NCBI GenBank assembly: GCA_019671005.1 | Contig: CM033752.1 | Coordinates: forward strand, 13,454,001 to 13,518,000 | Reading direction: 5' to 3' | DNA: 64,000 nt | From: Hibiscus mutabilis | Lineage: Eukaryota > Streptophyta > Magnoliopsida > Malvales > Malvaceae | Made by a program: the position numbers and the translations under genes | In this document: positions 55,991 through 64,000 of the stretch, one piece after another | Position numbering within the stretch: the stretch's first letter is position 1 | Layout of the letters: every line of letters begins with the position of its first letter | The notes under the pieces: model-generated | Told to the model about the DNA's origin: nothing | The model's database searches: none | What the model saw: the letters and a program-made list of their open reading frames with translations, nothing else

Positions 55991-57025
55991 TAATATATTC
56001 GCCTGCCATAGCAATAGTTTCAAACTCGCCCACCATTTGCATATATCAACATTTGATCAATGGCCTCTAGGAATGTGATATCGATATGAAGCTAATTGAG
56101 CATCTCCAGGAATTTCTAGAATTGAGTGTCTTGTTTCTCAGCTTCTAATCATCGTAGGAACGACATCGGGGGTCTAGGCTCATCGCGTGGTGTCTTGGAT
56201 GTTGTGGCATCCTTCTCTTTGTTATCCATGTCATCAATAGCAAGGTTTTTCCCTATATCAAATATATGAGGTGCATCTTTGGGTACTGAGCATCTGTTGA
56301 TTTCTTGCTTTGAGAGGAATCATCAAAGGAACCACCCCTAAACTTTTCTTCTTCATTCAATTGGGTGCCACTACACAATGTGATAGCATTACACTGCTCC
56401 GCACCAAAGGTTTTAGTGACTTTAGTGTTACTAGATAAACTGCCTTGGGTATTGTCTTTAGGATTTTAGTAATCTGCCCAACTTGCATTCCAATAACCAT
56501 AGAGAAGCAGTATGATTCTGCAAGATAGATTCTTGATTTTGTAACATGGCAGCTTGCGTTGTGAGGATGTTTCCATGATTCTGAAGATTTGCTGAATGAT
56601 CCTACAAAATAACTCTTGTAGTGTCCATAAAACTTTGATTTGAAGTTTCAAAAGAATTAGAAATGTAAGTAAAAAGTCCTTGATTCTACCTTTGAGTCTT
56701 TTGTTGGAATCTAGGAGGCTCTACTGTAGCATTCTGTTTAACTCCTAAATTAGCATCATTGCCTCCTCATCCAAAATTTGGATGTTGTTGCCACCTGAGG
56801 TAATAGGTGTTTGAGTAGTGATTGTTGTTATGGTTGAAGTTCCGTATATAACATCTAGATTCTTGTTGTTGGGGGCATTCACTTGACTGGTGTTCACCAT
56901 AACATTGATCACAAGTATATTGAATCACCTTGGCATCCCGTGTGTTGGATGGCGGGTGCACGTTCTTGAGCATGTTTGTCATGGTAGAGAGTTGAGCAAC
57001 CACGCTTTTGGAATCATCCAAGTGA
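55991..57025 (-). pseudogene. B: gag C-terminal part with zinc knuckle
   Basis: Minus strand. An open piece at 56767-57021 begins MDDSKSVVAQLSTMTNML and carries the knuckle CDQCYGEHQSSEC (56875-56913) with the same Cys-x2-Cys-x3-His-x4-Cys spacing as in A. A Gln/Asn-rich tail follows (MLQNQESILQNHTASL), then degraded sequence toward protease. The N-terminal half of gag and the 5' LTR of B are missing; at about 57026 the sequence switches to a plus-strand Tekay-like remnant. Confidence 0.82.
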
Positions 57026-57740
57026 AGTGTTCCGGAGGATCTAGGACTAGGATTTGCCTTAGCACCATTGTTTTTGTGTCAGGGTTACCTTTGACACCGG
57101 CTAAAAAGGATTCCAGTTGGGTGATTGTGGATCGACTGATGAAGTGTGCACATTTTCTGCCAGTGCATACGATGTACACTTTGGATAAGATAGCGGATTT
57201 GTACATTTTTGAGATCTTACGACTGCACGAAGTATCGAAGTCCATATTTTCGGATAGGGATCTGAGGTTCACGATAAGGTTTTGGGTGAGTTTGCACCGA
57301 GATTTAGGTGCGAGATTGAATTTCAGCACCGCATATCATCCTCAGTCGGATGGACAGTCTGAGGCATTGTATGGCTAAAGGTGTCGTACGCCCTTCAGTT
57401 GGGCTGAGGAAGGAGAAAAGCATGTTTCCTTGCCACATGTATTGAAGGACACGGATGAAAAAGTAAAGCTTGTGTGCGATCGCTTGAAAGCGGCTGGGGA
57501 TTGGCAGAAATCATACGTGGATTTGAAGCGTAGGGAAATTGAATATGCAGTGGGTGATCGTGTATTCGTGAAAGTGTCGCCATAGAAAAAGGTGATGAGG
57601 TTCAGATGTAAGGGTAAGCTTAGTCTGAGGTTTATTGGACCGTAGGAGGTTATTGAGCATGTAGGTCCTATGGCTTATCGGTTGATGTTGCCTCCCGAGT
57701 TGGAGAAAATACATGATGTGTTATATGTATCTATGTTAAA
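57026..57740 (+). pseudogene. Tekay-like integrase remnant on the plus strand
   Basis: Recognised by VFVSGLPLTPAKKDSSWVIV (the first catalytic Asp, normally MDFVSG, is Val here), IFSDRDLRFTIRFW and AYHPQSDGQSE. After the catalytic Glu the sequence jumps to ALYG-stop-RCRTPFSWAE, so about 140 bases of the core are deleted. It goes on through LVCDRLKAAGDWQKSYVDLK, SP-stop-KK (TAG for Trp) and the GPY/F end LMLPPELEKIHDVLYVSML, where it stops short of the chromodomain. Same family as O1 but opposite orientation. Confidence 0.85.
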
Positions 57741-60467
57741 GGTGACTAAAATGAAAAGGGTCAAATTCTTAGAATCTTTAAGGAGCTGTTTTACCAAGTT
57801 TTTTCTGATGATTTCTCCCTTAATTAAAGATATTTCAACATGTGTTCTAAAGTTAATTAAAAGGGGATTTTAGTTAGAAAGTTAGTTAAACGTTTTAAAG
57901 AAAATTCACGTAACTTTTCTCTCAACTTTTCTCTTCATTCTCTCCTCAGCCAAACACTCGAGTTTTCATCAAAATCCATAGGTGAGAAGTCTTTTTAACT
58001 TGTATTTATGATTTGTAATTGATTAATTAATATTGTTTTTACAAAATCTTATTTAAATCTTGTGTTTTCTTAGCTTTTATCAAACCAATTGAGGGAGAAA
58101 TCTCACAATAGGGGTAAAGTCCATGATCTCCTCTATTGTATGGTTCTTTACAGAAATTCCCAAGTATTTGATCCTCGATTTATGATTTGTAAGATGATTT
58201 TAATTATTTATCAATGTTCAATTGAGTTAATTGAGTAAAATTTGATGAAACAAGGTAATATTCGAAGTGGATCTAATTTTCAGTGTTTAAGATGGATTTA
58301 ATACATATTTTGGATGTATTATGATGTTGATCAGTTGTTTTTATCAATAGAATCCTGAAACTCTTGGATCTCTAATTGGTTAAGTTGTTAGATTTGAGTT
58401 TGTGTGTTGATAATCCAGTTTAATCTTTTCTGGAAGTAAAAGTATGTTGGGAAAGGGTTATTGGATGTTAATTGATGTTGTTTGCTGGTTGGAACCATTT
58501 TTTATGGACGGGTTAAGTTTCGGAAATGTTTGATGATGATTTCGGTATGTTTCGGATGGTTTTAAAGTGGGCAACATGATAGTTGCGGGGGTTTTGTTTT
58601 GAGGTAGTGGATTGAATGCATAATGATGCATTTATCCTCTGGTTTTATGTGTTTAAAACAGGGGACAATCAAGGCGACGAAGCTTGGCGTTGCTTTGTTG
58701 CTTGACGGGAGCTTGTTTCGCGTTGGCAAGGAAGGCGAGGCGTAGCGGTGAGTGTAAACTGGTTTTAAATGCTTTACAAAGGTTTGTAAAGGTTGTTGGG
58801 AGTTTATGGTAAGCGTAAGACGCTTACCTAAGCTCGGAAGTAAGTTTCCCTTATTTTTGCTCTTGAATATCGGCTTGGATAAGAGCATGTTGTTTTCATG
58901 TTTTGGTGATAAACATGGTATGATTTACTGACTGTAAATGCATGATTCTAAGTACATCTGTAGGGGTTTAAAAGTATGATAAATTCTAGTGAGCATTGGT
59001 TTTCATTCCGGTTGGGAATGGTGTTATTGCTTCGGCAATGTGAAATTGGATATGTGGGGTTTATGTATAATGCATTGTAAAGCAATAAGTAAATGGATTT
59101 GTAAATGATATATTGTCTATGTGACAAGGTGGGAAAACAATCGGATATAGTTTGCATGCCATAGGATTAAAAGTGCACTATAAAACATGAACAAAATTGA
59201 TTGTGTCCATGGGTCCTTGAGGTATGGCGGTTTAACAAGGCCACTCGGACTGTTGGGGACCTCATTTGGGGTATGCGGTTTAACTAGGCAACCCAAATTG
59301 ATGGTGATCTTGCGGATTAACTAGGCAAGGTCGATACACTTGCGGTCTAACTAGGCAAGGGTGGAATCCCGCGGTTTAACTAGGCGAGGGTGTCAAATCT
59401 TGTGGTTTAACTAGGCAAGGTTTGGGATATCATGCGGTTTAACTAGGCATGGTATGAGAGATCTGTGTATCCGATATGTATAGGATAGAGGTAGTCTATC
59501 CGGGTCACAATAAATGCCAATACATGTGATAGTTCATGTGTTAAGCCTATATTTAATGCTTTGGGATTTAAGCATGATTTATTATATAATGCCTTGGGAT
59601 TTTGGCATGGAAAATGTATATGATGTTGCATGGAGGCTGTTATGCATTGATTCGGTTGGAATCATAGAAAATTCTTTGGTTGTAAGCATGTTTTTGTAAA
59701 ACAAGTATATGGTTTTAATGCATCATTGTTTTATGAGCAACCTCACTAAGCATGTGTGCTTACGCTATCCTTTTCCTAATGATGCAGAGCATTAATGTTC
59801 GGGGCAACAAAGGCAAGGTTTGAAGGGATCCAAGAGATAAACTACTTTTGAGTATGAACTCGGTTTGTGTTTCCGGTTAATAAGGCAATGTGTTCGCCAC
59901 AATTATTGGGAGTTGTAAAACCGTTCTTCGGTACGGTATTTAAACAAATAAATGGGATTTTGTATTCAAAGTGGCGTACCGGTATGGTGCATGGCGTATC
60001 GAAATGGAGTTGCAATATTGTATCAATACGGGTCCTTACGTATCGATATGGGGGGACAGTTAAGTCAGTTAATGTCATGAAAGTGAAGTTCTGTTTTCGT
60101 ACGTTTTTGTCCTCAAATGTTGTGGATGCAATTGAATGAGTATGGATGATCGTATTAAGTTGATTTTTGACATGTAAGCATGAAATATATTTAATTAAAG
60201 GATGGTAGCATAAAATTGGGTAAAGTTCTTGAATTTTGCTAAAATTGAAATTTGGTCCCTAAATTGCATTTTAAGTCCAATTAGATGTCAAACTGATGCC
60301 TGATTGAGCTGAGTTTTCACCTGCTGCTAGTATGAACATGTAGGATAATGATTATGCCTTTATACAAGATAAAAAATGGTTGTGTTTTGGGTTTCTTCTC
60401 ACGGTTTACCTCGGTAAACCTAATGTAGCTCGCTCAGTTCAATCTTGCGAATAGGCCGGGTCAAGGG
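57741..60467 (+). repeat. Tekay-like LTR, plus orientation, 5' truncated
   Basis: Ends at 60467 with GGGGGTTACA, the mirror of the TGTAACCCCC start of the minus-strand LTRs. Its start lacks about 260 bases; the integrase remnant joins the LTR directly, so pol tail, PPT and LTR start were deleted together. It aligns in reverse with 60762-64000 and more distantly with the O1 LTR. It holds a tandem repeat (59226-59450) and the GTACCGATACG-like cluster (59925-60060). Confidence 0.85.
59226..59450. repeat. Tandem GCGGTTTAACTAGGCAAGG repeat in the LTR
   Basis: Seven copies of a GCGGTTTAACTAGGC-like unit, spaced about 30 to 48 bases. The flanking text varies (AAGGTCGATAC, AAGGGTGGAATCC and so on). 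The same slot in the O1 LTR (1225-1340) and in the LTR at 62340-62580 holds different short repeats. Confidence 0.82.
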
Positions 60468-60761
60468 GGTTACACTTTGACACAAGCTCTGATCTTGATT
60501 CAACCTGATTGGGGAAGGAGTTTGTTGTGTATAGCGATGCATCCTATGTTGGTTTGGGGTGTGTGTTGATGCAAGAAGGAATGATTAAATTTTGGTTTTG
60601 AGTAGAAAGATTGTAGTTGAGTTGAGGGCGATGTTTGCTCAATTGAGCATAATGCGTGATGGTAGTTTGTTGGCTGAGTTGCAAGTGAAGCCACCATTGA
60701 TGCAGTTATTCAAGGAGAAGCAACCGTATGATAATTCTTTGGTACCACATGTCAAGGACAT
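60468..60761 (+). pseudogene. Tekay-like RNase H scrap, plus strand
   Basis: Reads TQALILIQP, GKEFVVYSDASYVGLGCVLMQEG (first catalytic Asp intact), then a deletion of about 290 bases, then LSRKIVVELRAMFAQLS and LQVKPPLMQLFKEKQPYDNS. It matches 15183-15777 of O1 in reverse orientation. The LTR ending at 60467 abuts it on the left and another LTR begins at 60762, so it is a leftover of an element hit twice. Confidence 0.84.
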
Positions 60762-63700
60762 TGTAACCCCCTAGACCTGGCCTAGAAGCCCAACCAAACC
60801 GAGAGTGCTCATTAGGTTTGCCGAAGCAAACAAAAGAAAGGTTACGAAAAGTCGGTCCATTTTTTTCTTTTATCTTGTCTAAATGCAAATTAATGTTCCT
60901 ACATGTTCATACTCACAATGGGTAAGTTCTCAAATGAAACGAACCACAAAAGAACAATCAATCCCATCAAAATTTTAATTGAGGACTAAACGTAAATACT
61001 TTAAATTACAAAACCAAAATTGAATTTTAGGTTAGCAATCCTCAATTAGTCCATTTACATCCCAACATGATAAATTCCAGATCAATTTAATGATTCCAAC
61101 TCATACAATTGCATTCCCAAGACTCAAGGACCAAAATGAAAGAACCATAAACTTTCAAGATTCCAAATTAACCAACTAGCGGTACTTGTACGGTACGCGT
61201 ACTCATGTTTCAATATGCCTATATGTTCTTAAAAACTAAGATTCCAGTAGGTAAAATCTGTACCAAAACGCTTATTCGCGTATCGATACGCCTGGCAAAA
61301 ATGCTTATGACCATATTGAAACACTTGCTCGAGTATCGAAACATCAAGCCTAAAAAGGTAGGACCATATCGAAACACCCTCCCGCGTATCGAAATGCTAT
61401 GCCTAAAATGGCCTAGCCATACCGGTACGAGGACACCAGTTTCGATACACCTGGACTTGTAACGACATTTTTAGCTGGTTTTTCACACAAACCTAGATGC
61501 ATTTAGGTCCTAGCAACTTGCATACACACATATAAGCATCCAACATCACACTTAACAACACATACTACAAGGTTTAACTACAACACAAGATTATGCCACC
61601 CAAAAGATTGATCTAGAGGCATGATCCCTATAACTCGCCACCAAACATACCAAAATGCCCATCTAAGCAATTATCAACAAGAACACCATACCAACAACAC
61701 ATCAAGACCATACTCAACAGGTTTAGCTCATCAAAACATGTCATCCAAGCAAAACCATTTAGATGCATACCTAGGTAACCATATAACGTCAACCATAGGT
61801 AACGGTGCATGATAAACGAAACGTCAACAATCGCACTCCAAAATTACAGCACTGTACATGCTCAAAACTAGGGAAAACTGAATTACAAATCCCAAAATCC
61901 ATAGCAAACACATTGCCTTATTAAACGGAAACTAAAACCGAGTTCATACTCAAATAGTCTTGTCTTCGGATCACTTAATCCTTGCCTTTGCTGCCTCCAA
62001 GCTATAATGCTCTGCATCATTAGAAAAAAAGAGAGCGTAAGCACACTTGCTTAGTGAGGATGCTATTAAACGATGATGCATTTAAAGCCCCTTGAAAACC
62101 AACACTTGTTTTCAAACCATGCTTACGACCAAAGAAAGTTCCAATAGTTTCAAATCAAAACATGCATATCAACAATATGCAAATCAATACATATATTCCA
62201 CATGTTTAATCCCAAGGCATCAAATACAAAACATGCTTAAATCCCTAAGCATTATATTCAAAACCATGCTTAAATCCCAAAGCATTTTAAATAGATTCAA
62301 CATTAAAATTCTCGTATATTGGCAACTATAGTGACCCCGGATAGTCAACCACTATCCTTGATTAGCCGATCGCTAATCTTTAGTTAACCGACCGTTAACT
62401 TTACACATTGGATACACGCGTCTCCCTTAATGATCGACCATCATCAAGACAACCCCATGCTGACCGCATGACTTTACAACCTTGCCGACTGCAAGCTTTA
62501 CATCAACAAGGGGAACCGACCGCTCAACCCAAGTGATAACAACATAGTCCGGGTAGCCGACCGCTATACCTCAAAGACTCTTAACCCATGATCAGTTTTT
62601 AACCATATTATAGTGCACTTTATCCTATGGCATGCCAACTATATCTGAATGTTTTCTCACCTTGTCATATAGCCAATATATCATTTTCAAAACCATTTAC
62701 TCACTTTTTTACAATGCATTACACAAAAATCCCCACATATGCAAATCACATTACCATAGCAATATCACATTCCCGACTGGAATAAACACTAATGCTCAGT
62801 AGCATTAAATATACCTTTAAGCCACTGCATATGTACTTTAAAATCATGCATTAACAGTAAGTAAACCAAACCATGTTTACGACTAAAACATGAATCACAC
62901 ATGCTCATATCCGAACCGATATTGAAGAGCAAAAGAGGGAAACTTACTTTTGAGCTTAGGTAAGTGTTTCAAACTTATCCTAAACTCCTAAAACCACTTT
63001 CAAACCTTTGAAAGACTTTTAAGACCATTTCCACTCACCGATTTCACTTCGCCTTGCCTGCTACCGCGAAACAAGCTCCCGGCAAGTCTAGAACCACCTC
63101 AAGATGCTATGCCTTGATTATCCCCTGTTTTGGCCACACAAAACCAGAGGAAACATGCATTAAAATATATCCAATACTCTATTTCAACCCTAAATCTCGT
63201 AGCTCTCAAGATGCCCACTCAAAACTCATTCGAAACTTACCGAAATCAACCTTAAACATTGCTCCATCTTAACCTAGCCATATATAACGATTTGAAACAT
63301 CAAACTTCATCAATTAATATCTAAAAACTCATTCCCAACATCCTTTTACTCCCAACAATGATTAAACACCCCAAAAACCCTTAACTAACAACCTAACAAT
63401 TAAAGATTCAACCAATTTCAGGATTCCATTATTAAAAACAACTTAGCCAAATTATAATACATCCAAAATAAGATTGAAATCAATCTACAACATTGGAAAA
63501 ATAGATCCAAATCGAAAATCACAAGATTCTTCAATAAAACCTCAATAAAGCTAAAATCTATAATTAATTACTCAAAACCTATTGAAAATCATATGTAAAG
63601 AGCAAAGAACTTGGGAATTTCAGTAAAGAACCTTTCATTAGAGGAGAAGAATGAAACTTACCTTCAATGAATGAGTTTCCCCTTAATTGGATGGCTTTTC

Positions 63701-64000
63701 CTCTTGAAACGCAAAGAAATTCAATAAGATTTGTGGAAAACAATTTAAGAAATCATTTAGCAAATCAATGAGTAAAGAAATTAAGATCATTACCTTAAAT
63801 CTCTGATGGAAAAAGAGTGTTTGGCTGAGAGTGTTTTGAGAGAAAATGTGAGAAAAGAAAAGTTACGTCAAAATGTGTTTTAGAAAGATAACTACCTTTT
63901 TAATTAAATCATTTTTAATTCTTTTAATTAAAACCATTTTGAAATAATCCTAATTAATGGAATACTCAGATTATACCAAATGGTAAAATAGCTCCTTAAA
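60762..64000 (-). repeat. Tekay-like LTR, minus orientation, runs past the window
   Basis: Starts TGTAACCCCC directly inside the RNase H scrap. No primer-binding site lies on its left, so the internal region, if any, is to the right: it is either the 3' LTR of a minus-strand element or a solo LTR. It corresponds to the O1 LTR up to about 290 bases before its end. The GTACCGATACG-like cluster is at 61185-61460 and a short-repeat slot at 62340-62580. No gene is supported in it. Confidence 0.82.
61185..61460. repeat. GTACCGATACG-like cluster in the right-hand LTR
   Basis: Variants such as GTACGGTACGCGTAC, CGCGTATCGATACGCC, CATATCGAAACAC, GCGTATCGAAATGC, ATACCGGTACGAG and TTTCGATACACC, nine or more in 280 bases. 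Same relative position as in the O1 LTR. Confidence 0.8.

Noticed and set aside
58000..60400. Host gene between the integrase remnant and 60467
   Set aside because: The stretch aligns in reverse with the LTR at 60762-64000, and its open frames are short and not conserved.

Overview
This window is plant nuclear DNA made almost entirely of nested Ty3/Gypsy LTR retrotransposons. I found no host gene, no tRNA or rRNA gene and no CRISPR array. Evidence for a plant: three classic plant Gypsy lineages are present (chromodomain-bearing Tekay-like chromoviruses, Athila-like elements with an env-like ORF, and a Tat/Ogre-like element with an extra archaeal-type RNase H), together with plant-type primer-binding sites. 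From memory, the Tat-like polyprotein most resembles copies known in Malvaceae such as cotton. That points to a eudicot, possibly Malvales, but this is a weak inference.

Layout. (1) 1-21308: a minus-strand Tekay-like element ('O1') with long LTRs (1-3033, cut by the window start; 18633-21308, truncated). Its integrase is split by a second minus-strand Tekay-like element ('N1', 3833-14632) with 3.0-kb LTRs and a perfect CCATC target duplication. (2) 21309-23353 and 53089-57025: the two halves of an old, decayed minus-strand Athila-like element ('B'). (3) Inside the integrase of B sits a younger Athila-like element ('A', 23354-53088), with CGCAA duplicated on both sides, a tRNA-Asp-type primer site and a largely frame-preserved pol. 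(4) Inside the gag of A sits an 18.1-kb plus-strand Tat/Ogre-like element ('T', 33014-51161) with 2.9-kb LTRs, an ORF1 upstream of gag, a candidate pro-RT intron, a second RNase H and a tandem-repeat-rich 3' untranslated region. (5) 57026-60761: remnants of plus-strand Tekay-like elements: an integrase tail, an LTR and a ribonuclease H scrap. (6) 60762-64000: a minus-strand LTR of the same broad family that runs off the window.

The insertion order can be read directly: T went into A, A went into B, and N1 went into O1. Breaks in the coding regions are mostly in-frame stops that look like transitions (TGG to TAG, CGA to TGA, CAA to TAA), with a few frameshifts. No element is coding-competent. 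A and T are the best preserved and may still be transcribed.

The most unusual signals are regulatory or structural, not new protein systems. They are: a TTGCC-NN-GGCAA palindrome scattered through LTRs and coding parts of A, where it even expands the polyprotein; a cluster of GTACCGATACG-like palindromes kept in four related Tekay-type LTRs; two palindromes carrying MSA-like (G2/M MYB) sites in the LTRs of T; a 222-bp higher-order repeat in the 3' region of T; and a candidate spliced intron in T.
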